A DNA stretch of 64,000 nucleotides from positions 41,381,787-41,445,786 of the forward strand of contig OY720346.1 in assembly GCA_963082975.1 (NCBI GenBank), in the 5' to 3' direction. The notes beneath the pieces were generated by a model. It saw only the letters and a program-made list of their open reading frames with translations. It made no database searches and had not been told where the DNA came from. Origin of the DNA: Labia minor (taxonomy: Eukaryota > Arthropoda > Insecta > Dermaptera > Spongiphoridae). Shown here piece after piece: positions 1 to 12,146 of this stretch. Numbering within the stretch: the stretch's first letter is position 1; the number at the start of each line of letters is the position of its first letter. The translations under genes were made by a program, and so were the position numbers.

Positions 1-917
1 ATCAAATTTGACAAATGAAGTATCCCATGTTATATTTGTTTACTGGACGTGTGAAGGGAATTGAAAAAAAATGAGACGAGCTGCCAATCGTTTGTCACCT
101 GAGAAGTCAGGAGGGCGGGGGTTGAAGTTGGAGACCCTTTTGTGAGTGACTTGACTTTACTGACTTCTTGAATATCAATCATATTTTTAACAAAAAGTGT
201 CAAAATTCAATTTTTATAGACGAATTGATGTTTTAAATATAATATAATATTATATGTATTATATATATATATATAATATGTGAATATATAAATCTGAAAA
301 AGGTTATTTTTTTTTCAAGAAAAAAAAAAAATTTTAAATTGAAAAGATTATTATAATTGAATATACTTACCTCCTTATTTATTTATATATACCTATAGAA
401 TAAATCAAAGTAATATTCTTTTGATATCCATTTGAATATAGGCAAAGAGAAAATTTTAATTTATTCATAAAAAGTCACCTAAAAAAATAAACAAATGTTT
501 AGGTATATAAATAAATGAAACAAAAATGAATAAATTGAGCTTATATTCAAGTCATTTATTAAAATAAATTAAGCTTTTTTACTGTTTCATTGAGATGGAA
601 ATTAACATATTCTAACATAATATAATACCTATATTAATTATATTATAAGTAGATCTAAATTTGTATATATAAATTTAAAGAAGAAAACTGAGGTAAAAGT
701 TAGAATATGAAAATAAATACATATATTTATATTTAAATGTAAATGAATATCATACGATAATTTGGAAATTGTTTTATTATGATAAATTTTTAATACACAT
801 TTTGAATTTAAACCAAAGAAAAATCTGAATTCTAAAGAAAAATTATAAAATTATTGAGTTAGTAAAAAATAAAAAGAGCTAAATTCAATTTTAATTTGAT
901 GAAATGTATATAAAATA
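1..917. other. AT-rich intergenic or intronic DNA
   Basis: I see no coding potential or recognisable element here. The sequence is AT-rich with short poly-A/T and TA runs near 241-310. The only sequence of higher complexity is in the first 160 bases, which I do not recognise. Confidence 0.6.
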
Positions 918-1180
918 AAAGGCGCCACAGGGTGGGAGGATAGCAAAGCTGCCTCACATTCACGTGGTCCCGGGTTCAAGTTCTAGGCCTGGCAAGGGAA
1001 TTTCTCTAGCTGGGGTCTATGGGACGGAGTCAACCCACCCTCGGGAATCAAAATTGGGAAAGCTACTTGATAGCGCCTCCGATCAAGAAAATCAAGGTAA
1101 AGGTTGATAGGACACCTCATTGATAAAACCGACTTGATAGGCGTTGTCCTTGCGTAGAACGCACAGAAGTTAGTTAGAGA
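918..1180 (+). repeat. Possible tRNA-related SINE
   Basis: A GC-richer island of about 260 bp with sharp edges in AT-rich DNA. It carries TAGCAAAGCTG at 941-951, a full match to the pol III A-box pattern TRGYNNARNNG. GGTTCAAGTTC at 973-983 matches the B-box pattern GGTTCRANNCC at all but one position. The spacing between boxes is shorter than in a normal tRNA and no clean T-stem forms, so this is at best a tRNA-derived SINE head, not a tRNA gene. A body of about 190 bp follows. No second copy is visible in the window. Confidence 0.4.
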
Positions 1181-1305
1181 TATATAAAATAGTTTTAATC
1201 GATTTTTAATTAAATTTGCTTTTCATTAAATAATGTATGCTCATCAAAAGTTTTAAGAGAGAGAGAGAGACTAATCTTATAATTCAAAATTTATGAAACA
1301 TTTAT

Positions 1306-1424
1306 GTATAATGACGGAAAAAAGTAAACGCCAGGGTAGAGCTGTTGTCGGGCAATAGTATTTCGCCTTCTCATCCGATTGATTTTTTTTTGCCCATGGA
1401 GTTTAATTTTTTCCTTCACTATTT
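1306..1424. mobile_element. Palindromic TA-type MITE, copy 1
   Basis: The left end reads TATAATGACGGAAAAAAGTA and the right end is its approximate inverse, ending TTCCTTCACTATTTAT. The same end sequence, a GTATAGTGACGGAAAAATG-type terminus followed by GTAAACGCC, occurs at 39.1 and 47.9 kb. The element is about 120 bp and can fold into one long hairpin. It has no coding capacity. This copy has diverged arms. Confidence 0.6.
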
Positions 1425-2613
1425 ATCGATTAATTATTAATTCGATTTGTTGAAGGTTTTTCAACCTGGTCAACGACTTTTCTCATAATAGAATCACTCT
1501 TGAAACTTTCTCAACACCTTATATATATGTATCTTAAATATAATTATATAATAAATACATGTGTACATATATTTTCATTAAATATAAATTAATCTAATGA
1601 GTTATAAATCTAATATTTGAATTCTTTCATACCATACTTGCATAATATTTATTATAAATAAAACAAAAACTTCTTTATGAAATTGAAAACATTGTTTTTT
1701 ATTTTCCAAATTTTGTTTAATCCATTCTTTTTCTCTCTCCAAGGTCAATAACATTTTTTTTTCATCTCTTGTGTGTGCATTCTTTTCATTTTTCCCCGTT
1801 GGCGTTTTATTGACCTCAATTCTTACTTTCAACCCCTTAGTCATTCATTCTTTCTTTCTCTATCTAATCTACCACTCTATATAGTCGCAATACACCTTTT
1901 GTGCTTGTTCGATTTCCGATCTCACCTTGCCTTTTTTCGCCATACTAGATAAATCGATTTTGATAAATTTACAATATTATTCATGTCATCAACAGTTGAA
2001 AGAGGTTTTTTTTTTAATGAATAATCGTTTAATGGAACCGTTCATTTTATATATACTTATATAAAAAACTAAAATGGAAATAAAGTTATTATGGTTTTAA
2101 TAAATAAGAGTTAAAAGTCATTATAATGTATTTTTCTTGAAGAAAAATAGATTTTCCGTAAACAGACAATGTATGATTAATTGGTTAAAATATTCATTTA
2201 AAGAAACCAAAAATTGGGTGATGCTTGGAGGGGGTAAGAGTTGATTTTATGAAAAGAATGAATTATAAGTGTTTCTATTATAAAAAACCTTTTATAAAAG
2301 ATAAGTAAATACTTTATATAATATAAATCGTGAAAGCCAGCTAAAAAGTCATTATGAGGGTAAAACATTGATTAATTTTCATTTTGAATTTCATATTTTA
2401 TCTTACTACTAATAATAATAATTTGCATATTCAGATTTTAAGTTCATAACACAAGGAATTAACGGCAATCCGTCTCAATGAAGAAGAAGATAAACCATGT
2501 TGAAAGTTATTGAAAGATAAATTTCATCTCAAATTAAGCGAAATTAAATTGCAAATGAAGAAAATCCACCTGCATATACAATTAACTTTTCGAAGAGTCA
2601 ATAAATTTAATAA

Positions 2614-2644
<31 letters not shown>

Positions 2645-2669
2645 CAAAAGAAAAGGTGAATTTTGAATT
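1425..2669. other. AT-rich DNA without supported genes
   Basis: Low-complexity AT-rich sequence with a (TA)n run near 2620-2645. A pyrimidine-rich block at 1725-1930 has a short open frame on the minus strand that I regard as chance. Confidence 0.5.
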
Positions 2670-3290
2670 ATTTCGAAAAGTATGTATTTATTCAGCAATA
2701 TCCATTTTGTCCCCTTTAAAGTAATTTCCCTCAGATATAATGCACTTATTCTGACTTTGTCTCATCAATTGTGGCAAAATGTTTTCCTTTCATTGGTCTC
2801 TTCAGTTTTGAAAATATGAAAATGTCGCAGGGAACCAAATATGGTGAATACGGTGGTTCAGTCATGATTCAGTGTTGTTTTTGGCCAAAAAATCTCGAAC
2901 AAGCAATGATGCGTGAGCTGGTGCATTATCGTGATGCAGAATCCATGATTTGTTTTTCCACAATTTCGATCGTTTGAACCGTAATGCATCACGTAAATGT
3001 TGCATAATTTTTATTTTAGTATTCCTTATTAACAGTACGATTTGTTGGCGAGAACTCATGCTGCACCACGACATTGTAATTGAAGAAAACAGTGAGCAAA
3101 ACCTTCAAATTTGATCAAAATTTACAAGCTTTTGTAAAGCGCTTGTAACAGTTATAAACATTTTTTTGAGACAAAGTAGACTGGCCGAATGTCACAGTCA
3201 ACATTGGAGCACTTTATTCCATTTTAAATCAAAATTTAATACAGCTTCGTTGACCCATTTTACTAATCCAAAATGGCTGGTAATGTTAAC
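2670..3290 (-). mobile_element. Decayed mariner transposase remnant (irritans-like)
   Basis: Reading on the minus strand, several frames together give mariner transposase similarity. A segment like LLTVFFNYN followed by HEF and TVNKEY is near 3100-3010. ILHHDNAPAH with the second catalytic Asp is near 2930, then LVRDFLAKNNT, then a frameshifted SPDLAP-type region and KRPMKGKHFATIDE near 2790. The C-terminal part, with CIISEGNYF and a stop, is near 2720-2680. The wording is closest to irritans-type mariners. The sequence between FATIDE and CIISEG is missing, which is an internal deletion, and there are frameshifts, so no functional protein is possible. I could not fix the terminal repeats. Confidence 0.8.
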
Positions 3291-3299
3291 ATATGAGAA

Positions 3300-4306
3300 A
3301 CATATGTGTACCAACATAACAAAATAAAAAATTTCGATAATGGAATGTACACAAATTCATATATATACTAAAAGAAATTATTTAATTTCTAATTGTAATC
3401 TAATTTATTAAATAAAAAATTATATATTAGATCAACATTGTAAATATATTTACAAATATTTGTAAAAAGTATTAATTATAAAATCCCTTAAAAATAATGT
3501 AACACTCTAGTGGACAGATTTTAACAAATTATATACGGATATGTGTAATTATCTATGCATATTTATAATATCCTAAATATTAACGATTCTAGTGATAAAA
3601 CTAATTTAAATTTTAAAATATAATACATAAATGAATATATTTAGAATTATTATTAATTAATTTATAATATCTTTTAACATCTATCTATTCATGTATTTTA
3701 TCAAATTAAAATAATAATAATAATAATTCAAGATGATATTATATTATACATTATTATAATATTTTTTTAAATTTTCTTATTAATAGGACAAACCTAATAA
3801 ACATTACCAAAACTATAATTAAATAGATAATGAAAATTATATAATAAAAATAGTTGGAAAATTGTTTCTAAAAAAAGCTTTCAATATATACATGAGAAGT
3901 AGTATTATTGTAAATATATAAAAGTTTCATGTTAGAGTTAGAATAGATAAAAGAAGATCATCTTATTAAAATATTTCAATAAGTTTAGAATTACCCAGTT
4001 TAGAAATTTAATCCAAATTATATTTGGAAATTGAAGTTTGAATATTTAGTAAACAATCCAGTAGAATGGAAATTTTTCTTGGAGAAAAAAGAAAAAGACT
4101 TATAAAGAAAAAAAATGATATTAATTTTTTCACATGTATAATATTATAAAATTGTTTATATCTCAAAAAACTGGGTATTGTATTTATTTTATTTCTGAAA
4201 ACTTTTTGAATTATATAAAATTAATTTATTTTAAAAAAATTAATGCGATTAATTTAGGATTATTTTAGGAATCAGATCAGGTATATTAATATATATTTTA
4301 ACTAAA
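3300..4306. other. AT-rich DNA, nothing recognised
   Basis: Very AT-rich with short simple runs such as (AAT)n near 3712-3728. No open frame or repeat family member that I recognise. Confidence 0.6.
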
Positions 4307-4809
4307 TGGTAATTGTTTACAAACCGGGAAGCTTCAGGGATTTGGATGAAACTTTGCCAGTGGATTTCTTTTTTTAATTCCAAAGAAACTTTTCTTATGC
4401 AATATTTCTCGGTCTCTTCTAGTTAACGAGATAAAAATTATTAAAGTTTGCATATAAATCCATTTACATTTTATATAGCTACCAAGTTTAATTCATTTGG
4501 CCATCAGAGGACTTCACTAATTTTCGGGTTTTTTTTTCAATTTGGTTTGGATATAGGAAAATAATTAAATCATTTTCCTATATCCAAACCGAACCGAAAA
4601 TTAGTGAATCAGCCAATAAAACATTACCTAATGGGTGCTCATTTGGACGTTCACTAGTTTATCGGTCAAACTTTAATAATTTTTATCTCATAAACTAGAA
4701 GAATCCGAGAAATATTGTATAAGAAAAGTTTCTGTGGAATTAAAAAATAAATCCACTGACAAAGTTTCATCCAAATCCCAGAAGTTTCCCGTTTTGTAAA
4801 CATTTACCG
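4307..4809. mobile_element. Foldback (long palindromic) element, about 500 bp
   Basis: The two halves are imperfect reverse complements. The ends read GGTAATTGTTTACAAACCGGG on the left and the inverse of CGGTAAATGTTTACAAAACG on the right. The arms meet near 4560-4575, where TTTTCCTATATCC mirrors GGATATAGGAAAA. Each arm is about 245 bp. No coding capacity. This is the structure of a foldback MITE; the superfamily and target duplication are not clear. Confidence 0.8.
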
Positions 4810-5450
4810 TATTTTTATTTATTTCTATAAGTAAAAATATTGTTAATAGTATATTTAATTTCTATATTTAAGATACACATAATAATATATTGCATACCTA
4901 TATTCAACTTCATTTGAAATTATTAGTAAATTCAGAATTAATTTTCTCAAATGACATGAATTTTGTATGAAGTAAGACATTATATATTTTAATGTTAATT
5001 TGATTTGATATGATACGTATTGCTTTTGGCTTGATTCTGTCATGATTCTGTCATTGTAGTGTTGCCAACTCCCGACTAAATCTCCATTTAAGGATCATTT
5101 TGATGTTCTTTATTAGTTCTTTCTGAATTTGAATTAAATTAGCATTCCTCTCTCACTATGGCTTCATAAAATAATTACCAAACTCTATAAATAGAAATAA
5201 TGTATGCATTATTACAAATAATTGAATAAATTTGATTGGAAATTAGTTCTTAATATACAAATATTATTTAATACTGAATATTATTTATTTATGCTTTTAC
5301 AATTTACGATTATATTTGTGCTTTAATATTTACAATTTAATTATATGATTAGTGCTTTATTAATTTTATAATTACCATTGCGTATTAAATTATAAATAGA
5401 TACCTATTGAATAACAAATGGGATAGAATTTATTCATATTTTAAACTAAT

Positions 5451-5483
<33 letters not shown>

Positions 5484-5754
5484 ATATATATATTAAATTA
5501 AATTAACAAAAAAAAATTAAAAACAATTTAAAATTATTTTTATTTTACCTCTCCAAATTAGTTAGAATCATTCATAAATTGTATTATTCAAATTACAGAT
5601 GTTTAATACACCGTCCAATTGAGGTCGATGGATAAAATTTTTCAAAGGTGTAGATATTGAATTGTTTACATATCTGTAAAATGATAACTTAAAAGAATTA
5701 TTTTAATAGAAAATAATTAAAATCACTAAAATCAAAAAAACTAAATAAAAATAA
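4810..5754. other. AT-rich DNA with (AT)n tract
   Basis: No gene seen. An (AT)n microsatellite lies at about 5450-5475. Confidence 0.55.
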
Positions 5755-6175
5755 AATGTGCGCTGTGGCCAGGCACAGAACCGACCAATGATTTGAAATA
5801 AATTAATTTCCAAACAACATTGAAATATTTTCCGACAATGAATATAAAATTAGTACTTTGTAGACTACCATTTCCGGTTTCAGGATATACACCAAAAGTT
5901 GATGAATTCATGCTACTGATGCATTAAGTAAATATAGAAAATTTTATCAAAATTCGTTGGGCCGTTTAAGCTACACGACTATACGAACATATAAACGGGC
6001 AGACGGACAGACATACAGACACCTCTATACGGACACACAGACAGACGGACGGACAAACGGACAGACATCATGCTAAAAATATTATTTTCTGTTAACAAAA
6101 TGCATGATTCGTGGAGATATGTAAAAATCTCCACATTTGAAAATTGGTGTGTGTCGGTAAAAAAGAATCCAAAAA
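5755..6175. repeat. Dispersed repeat family R1, copy A
   Basis: This unit of about 420 bp recurs near 24.65-25.07 plus 28.41-28.63 kb. Shared landmarks in order are GACCGACC-type sequence, ACCAAAAGTTGATGAATTCA, GATGCATTAAGTAAATA, a GGAC/AGAC-rich tract (5999-6066), ACATCATGCTAAAAATA, and GCATGATTCGTGGAGATATG. The last runs into a GGAGAT/ATCTCC hairpin. I do not know the class. Copy A is uninterrupted and preserves CATTAAGT at 5922-5929, the empty version of the site filled by a hAT in copy B. Confidence 0.75.
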
Positions 6176-6179
6176 ATAT

Positions 6180-7000
6180 TAAATAAATAAAAAATGTTTC
6201 TGGGATGATATTGTATATTCGTTATTTTGAATAGTAAAATAAAAGGTAACAGGGACTAATCTAAATAGGATTGGAAATCAATTAGCGAATGTTTATGCTA
6301 AATTGATTTTAAGCTCTTGAAATTAATTTAATCATTTGTATAGTAAGTAAATGGCATAATTTATTTATTTACTTCTTGTTTATAAAAATTTAAGATAATA
6401 ATTTTGAACAACTAATCTTATTGAATTTTGGAAAATTCTACTGTGTCTTTATTCAAATTTAAAAACAAAGAGCTTCACTTTGTTGATGATAATGAAGAAA
6501 ATTTGTACTCAGATAAAATAGTATCAGAATCACACGACAGAAGTTGTGTACAGTACTTTGAATAAAATTATTATTGTCCTTATTTATATGAATACAAAAT
6601 TAATATTATTTCTAGAAATTCTTACCAAAAATTATTTAAAAAATACAAATTTTAATTTGAATTTTTAATTTATAAATCCTTTAAATTATTTAATTTATTT
6701 AAAAGTTCAAATTTTAATGGAATGAATATATTATCAGATTATATATTTATTAAAAATTTTAGTTGAAATATGAAATTCTTATATAAAATATATGTTAATA
6801 ATTATGATATTCATCTAATGTAGTTCAAATCTACCTGAAATGATTGTATAGTTTGAATTTAGATATTTATTCACACTCGTTATTAATTACTTTAAGCAAA
6901 AACAATTATAATTATATTCCTATATAAATTGATTTTTCACCTAATAATTTAATTGTATAAAAATCTTGAAGATTGTTTTCAAGATCAGACATACACATAG
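6180..7000. other. AT-rich DNA, nothing recognised
   Basis: Mostly low-complexity AT-rich sequence. A short stretch at 6460-6570 is slightly more complex and open in one frame, but too short to assign. Confidence 0.5.
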
Positions 7001-7045
7001 AGTAAAAAAAAGTAAAAAAAAATTTACTTTTTCCCGTCACTATAC
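7001..7045. repeat. Truncated end of the palindromic MITE family
   Basis: TTTACTTTTTCCCGTCACTA at 7023-7042 followed by TAC matches the right terminus of the elements at 39.1 and 47.9 kb. Only a degenerate AGTAAAAAAAAGTAAA remains of the left side, so this is a heavily deleted copy. Confidence 0.5.
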
Positions 7046-7655
7046 ATAGAATACTAACAATTTTTGTTCATATAGATGTTCATATTTCTAGAGATCATGA
7101 AACGCGAAGAAATACAAAAATTTTTAAATTCTGAGCAATGTGCAGACAAAACCCTTTTTTATATATATATAGATAAAGATATAATATATAAAAATAATAA
7201 ATTAAATATATAAATAATACGAGTACTTATATATCTATTAATATTGTTAATATTGGAAAAATTAATAAATGAAACTGCTTTATAAAATTATTTTTCTTTA
7301 AAATTTGGAGCAGATTTGTAGAATTGTACTATCATAAGTATTTAAATAAAATTTTCTCCAATTCTCTATTATCAAAGATTGTTAATTCTTTTGAACTGAT
7401 TTTGCGATCGGATAAAATATTTATAATTATTTATTTTATCAAATCTGAGTATAAATTATTATTGATATTATAATCAAAGAAACATAATGCAGAAATTGGA
7501 AAGGTTAATGTTAAGCAGTCAATTGAATCCCTTTCACCTAATAAAATATCTTCTCTAATTTAACGAATCTGATCCATTTCACTGCCTAATTTCATGATAT
7601 TAATTTGCATTCAATATGAATTAATGGTCTCTTGGAGTGGTATAATAAGATCCAT

Positions 7656-7688
<33 letters not shown>

Positions 7689-8021
7689 GCTCTATTCTGA
7701 TTTTCACTTCGGATGTTATGGTCGTATGCTCATAACCCATCGATTTGAACTATTAATATTATTATTATTTCATCTTTTAGCTGGATGCTATTGAATCCAT
7801 TTCAGTAAACAATGATGTGTACAACTTTATTCAAAATGATCATATAAAATGCCTACCTATTCACCTAAATCGCATACTTATTTAGAAAGATTTAATTATA
7901 TTATATATCTGTCTAAACATTTCTAAATGCGTTATATGAAATTAATTCTTTATCTGTTGAAGATGTGTAAATATAAATGTTTTGAGTCAGCGTGCGGGTA
8001 GACGACACAATATTTACTTTT
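7046..8021. other. AT-rich DNA with (AAT)n tract
   Basis: No gene seen. An (ATA)n microsatellite lies at about 7653-7687. A 50-bp stretch at 7090-7145 resembles part of the hAT element at 54.9 kb. Confidence 0.5.
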
Positions 8022-8029
8022 TATAGAAT

Positions 8030-8685
8030 CAGTGTCGTACCTAGAACTTTTGCCGCCCGGGGCGATCTCCATTTTGCCGCCCTTTCTATTATAAATCAAT
8101 CAAATAGTGGTTTTTATAAATTAATACACATAAATAAATTATTAAGTTATTTAATCAATATTAATTAATACACATAGTAAATTTTAAACCTAGGAGACCG
8201 CCTTCCGCCGGCCCTGCTTTTCAAAAGAAAAATCGATGATTTAAAAAAATATTGGTATATCGCTTCAAAGTAATCATATAAACTTTTCAAAAGAAATGAC
8301 ATTTATAAACTGATATCAAAAAATTTTAGTTAGGAAAAATTGCCAAACAAAACCGTAAAGATGCGTTTACGAATTCAACGAATTTTAATGAATTCAATAA
8401 AATAAAATTATTATCCTGTTCTTGGAATTAGAATTCAAAATTTACACTAAAATGCATTTATATACACCGAGGAATAATAATCGAAATCATATAATTAATC
8501 ATAATTTATATAAATCGAATAGTAAACTTATAATAATCATAATAATTATTTATTATTCAAGAAAGAAAAAAAATAAATATGAAATGAATAAGTTGCTTTT
8601 TACAACTATAACTAAATATAAAAAATGCCGCCCCAAGATAAGTGCCGCCCGGTGCGGACCGCATCCCCCCCTAGGTAAGCCACTG
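8030..8685. mobile_element. Non-autonomous hAT element, 656 bp
   Basis: The left end CAGTGTCGTACCTAG and the right end, inverse CAGTGGCTTACCTAG, form 15-bp terminal inverted repeats with three mismatches. A perfect 8-bp target duplication TATAGAAT flanks it (8022-8029 and 8686-8693). Subterminal GCCGCCCGG motifs occur at both ends (near 8052 and 8642). The interior is AT-rich and has no transposase, so movement would need a partner element elsewhere. Confidence 0.9.
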
Positions 8686-8884
8686 TATAGAATCGAACAA
8701 ATGGATATTTTAATATTTTGTTCTTTGAATCCTTAAGAAGGCAAATCACTAATTTTTATTTTTATTTTTTTTTAGTATTGACATATATATTAAATATTAT
8801 TAATTTAATGTCTATATTATCTAGAAGATAATATTATAAGATCATAACTTTAAATGAAAGAATATTTGGCATTATGGCTCTGTC

Positions 8885-9962
8885 AAGGACTGAGTAGTCA
8901 AAATATCTATCTGCACCAGTAGTTGACTGTGATGTCAATTACTGGTTCAAACGGTGATGTAATATTAATAAGTTAAATTTTATTCATATTGTCACATATC
9001 GATGTCATCTACTAATACAAGGTGGTTTCAATAGTTGACATAATTGCAAAAAGTGAAAATAATAAAGTAAAAGAAAATTCAAATGCAAAGGAATGTCTCA
9101 CTGTTTTAATGAAAACGAATGATTGAGAAAGACATACAGAAGATTATATGATGTCTGTATGATATATGAAAAAATATTGACTATTGTATTATTTTTAAAT
9201 TATCAGACTAATGTTTCTGAAATACAATTTATACAGGAAGAACCCAGTATTGAAAAAGATTTTGAAGAAAATGAGGTTATAATGAGGATTACTGAGCATT
9301 TAATATTATTAATAATACTGGGAATAATAATAATACTATTTCCAACCAAAATAGTAGTGATAGTTTACTGATAAATTCTCAGCCAGAAACCTCAAAACCA
9401 AACATACCTAGCACTTTTAGAAAAGTATTATAAATGGCAGGAGTACCACAATGTTAAATTGCTAAAAAAACTTCGAGCCGAAAAAATAAAACGAGAGAGA
9501 ACTGCTACAAGACTAAAAAAGAAGCAGAAAGAAAAATTAATAAAAAAATCTAGAGAATGGTAAAAATCAACGAAAGAAAAAGGAAAAACAACCAATAAAA
9601 ATGAAAGAGCACTATAGGGTAGCAGTTTAGGTAGCATGATCTGTTAACATAATTTTACATATAAGTTTTATTTTTATATATTTATGTTGTATTTTTATTA
9701 AATAAATAAACAAAGATAAAAAAAATAATTTTTTTTAAATTTCCTGTCAATACCTGAATCTTTTGAATTTTAAGGATGTCAACTACTGGTGCTTTTAGAT
9801 GCTAACGTTAAAAAAAATATTGGTTTGCAGAAAAATTCTTCATTATTAACTATTAAATCATATCACCCGAAACTCAAATGAATATCTGATAAAAAATAGA
9901 AAATATCAATTTTTTTTCATAAATTTGTCCATATAGAGTCAACTTCTGGTACATTCACCTTA
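8885..9962. mobile_element. Probable unclassified DNA transposon relic
   Basis: A motif close to GTCAACTACTGGT occurs five times. It is inverted at 8913-8927 and 9033-9045, and direct at 8934-8945, 9778-9792 and 9938-9950. The outer pair 8913-8927 and 9778-9792 is a perfect 15-bp inverted repeat. AAGGTG at 9019 and CACCTT at 9956-9961 are also mirrored. Between them lie fragments of an open frame: an Asn/Ser-rich stretch, then a basic helix-like segment with LLKKLRAEKIKRER near 9460-9510. I do not recognise the protein. It could be the linker and coiled coil of a transposase. Confidence 0.4.
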
Positions 9963-10860
9963 TATGTAGTAAAACTAAATTCAATTTTAACTAAAATCAT
10001 TTAAAAAAATGTTAAAATATGAAATTTAATAAAATATAAAATATTGTATTTATTTATATTTATTTATTATTTTTTAAATTTTAGTATCAATAAACTGAAA
10101 TGTAACTTTAACATTATTAATATATCTGGGTTGGTTTATCGATTATAAAGTAAATAATATAAGTATTTAAAAAAATTGATTGACAGATTTTTGGTACATA
10201 TATATTCATGAATGTACAGTGCCTTTGTGTTGCTTTTGTTATTTATTTATTTTTTTTCTTCTTATTGTTTGTTGTTTTTTTAATATTTTCCTCTGTCAAT
10301 ATGTATATTTATTATTTTTTTTTAAATAAGCTAAATATTTAAAAATCTTTTTTTTTCAGATATCAAATTTATTTTGTTTTGTATATCGATTTTATGTCAA
10401 GAGAAATTCTTATTTAATAGATATTTATATATTAAGAATAAATATGTACATATATATTAATGATAAAAATATTAATATTTAAACATAGAAAGAATAACAT
10501 ATGATCTATCAAAAAAAGCAACGAAAGATCTATATAATCAAAAATATATTAAAATATTTATTTTATTTTATTTATCACTTTCAATTACAAATATTTCTGA
10601 TTATTTATACATATTGTAACAAGAGTTAAAGAATTAATAATAAATTGTCATTTCAATGTATTTATCATATGTAAAAAAAATAGTGTTTGTAGGTATATAA
10701 TCTGGAATTTGTACGAAGAGTTATTTCGTTTTTTACACAGAATATAAATTGTATTATATCACAACCAAACTCACACTTAAACCGCATAATCATTATATAT
10801 TTTGACAACAAAAAATAATTTGTGTCGTCTATAATTTACTTTACTTTTCAGGCGTGAATA
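9963..10860. other. AT-rich DNA, nothing recognised
   Basis: Low-complexity AT-rich sequence without a supported element. Confidence 0.55.
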
Positions 10861-10874
10861 AAATTATCCGTTTT

Positions 10875-11400
10875 CCGATAACTAGGGACGAGAAATTGGT
10901 TGTATACCATAATGTTAGCGCAAAAGAACCTTGAGTAGAAAAGATGAACCAGCTCAAAGCACTTGGAAAGTCAATATTCATCCAAAAAGGTGATGCTATC
11001 TATTTGGTGGGATTTCAAAGGAATCGTTTATTTTGAGCTTCTCCCAACAATTCTGATGCGTACTCTATCATCCGTTAGATAAATTAAAGGATACATATAA
11101 AGAAAACAATATTGGAGTGTTCTAACAAGATGATATGAAATTAAATACATATTTGACCACTTGCCAAAAACTTTTAGAACTTGGGCAGAAAGTACTACCC
11201 ATCAACCTCTTCGAATTTTGCACTTTTACATAATCTTTTTTTCTGTATCTTACTAAATACAGGTTTAAATCAAAAGAAAAGGTAAAAAATCTCTTCGGTG
11301 GGTTTTTTGCCAGCAAAGAACAAATAATTTATGTTCGTGAAAATATGCTACTGTCACACAGAAATATGACAAAAGTTATTAAAATATTTAATTGAATAAA
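10875..11400 (+). pseudogene. Decayed mariner transposase (mauritiana-like)
   Basis: In one frame near 10885 the sequence reads TRDEKLVVYHN, matching the first catalytic Asp block (DEKW-type) of mariner transposases. Another frame near 10988-11050 gives KKVMLSIWWDFKGIVYFELLP, the next conserved block. A third frame near 11300-11360 gives FASKEQIIYVRENML, resembling the C-terminal region. The D34D middle block with HDNA and YSPDLAP is degraded. At least three frameshifts and several stops make it non-functional. Terminal repeats were not identified. Confidence 0.75.
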
Positions 11401-11409
11401 TTATTTTTC

Positions 11410-11680
11410 TCTATGAGAAAATTATCTTTTATTTATATGAAAAAAAAACAAATTATTTTACAAACAACCTAATGTAGATATCTACTGTATATAAAACATA
11501 AAGATTGATTACTTGATAGTAATTTCCAAGCCACATTATCTAAGACCATTTTTACTGCATATATCTAAGTAATATTTCAATTTTTAGGTATAATCTGATT
11601 ATATGGTTCAATTAATTAACTTTGGAGGGCTAAGCTTTAAAATATTATTATACCTATTGATGTTATAACACAAGATACAA
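11410..11680. other. AT-rich DNA, nothing recognised
   Basis: Sequence between a mariner relic and a hAT MITE with no visible features. Confidence 0.5.
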
Positions 11681-11688
11681 TCAGCAGT

Positions 11689-12138
11689 CAGTGGCATAGC
11701 GAGCTTACCTCGAGTGCGGGGTACAATACCTTTTTAGCACCCCCCTCCCCCCACATTCGAAAAATATATAATATTGTATGTAAAATATACTCGCAAATTA
11801 ATAAATAAATAAAGTAAAATCAATAAAGTTATATATTCAAGCTAGGCTTTAAATTTGAGACAACAAATGTAGATGATGATGAGAAAACGAGACTAGATTT
11901 TGAAATTCACCATGTGATCATCTAGAATTAGTTCGAAAGATACCTATTATTTATTTTACATATTTATAAAGGGATATTTTAAAAACACTGGCACTAAAAA
12001 TATATTTTTCCAGAAATCAATTATAATAAATATAAAAATTATCAAAAAATTTTTTGTTTGACCATTTGGCGCCCCTTTGTGTGTGAGTAGCGACCAAGGC
12101 ATGATACCCCCTTGTCCACCTCACTCGCTACGTCTCTG
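11689..12138. mobile_element. Non-autonomous hAT element, 450 bp
   Basis: Ends CAGTGGCATAGCGAG and inverse CAGAGACGTAGCGAG, flanked by a perfect 8-bp duplication TCAGCAGT (11681-11688 and 12139-12146). C-rich subterminal stretches (AGCACCCCCCTCCCCCC near 11738, TTGGCGCCCC near 12065) match the usual layout of hAT ends. The interior is AT-rich with no transposase. Confidence 0.9.
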
Positions 12139-12146
12139 TCAGCAGT

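Noticed and set aside
941..1010. tRNA gene
   Set aside because: A- and B-box patterns are present, but their spacing is too short and acceptor and T-stems do not pair, so a functional tRNA is unlikely.
1602..1844. 80-codon minus-strand open frame
   Set aside because: Low-complexity Lys/Glu-rich product from AT-rich DNA; no motif or conserved feature.
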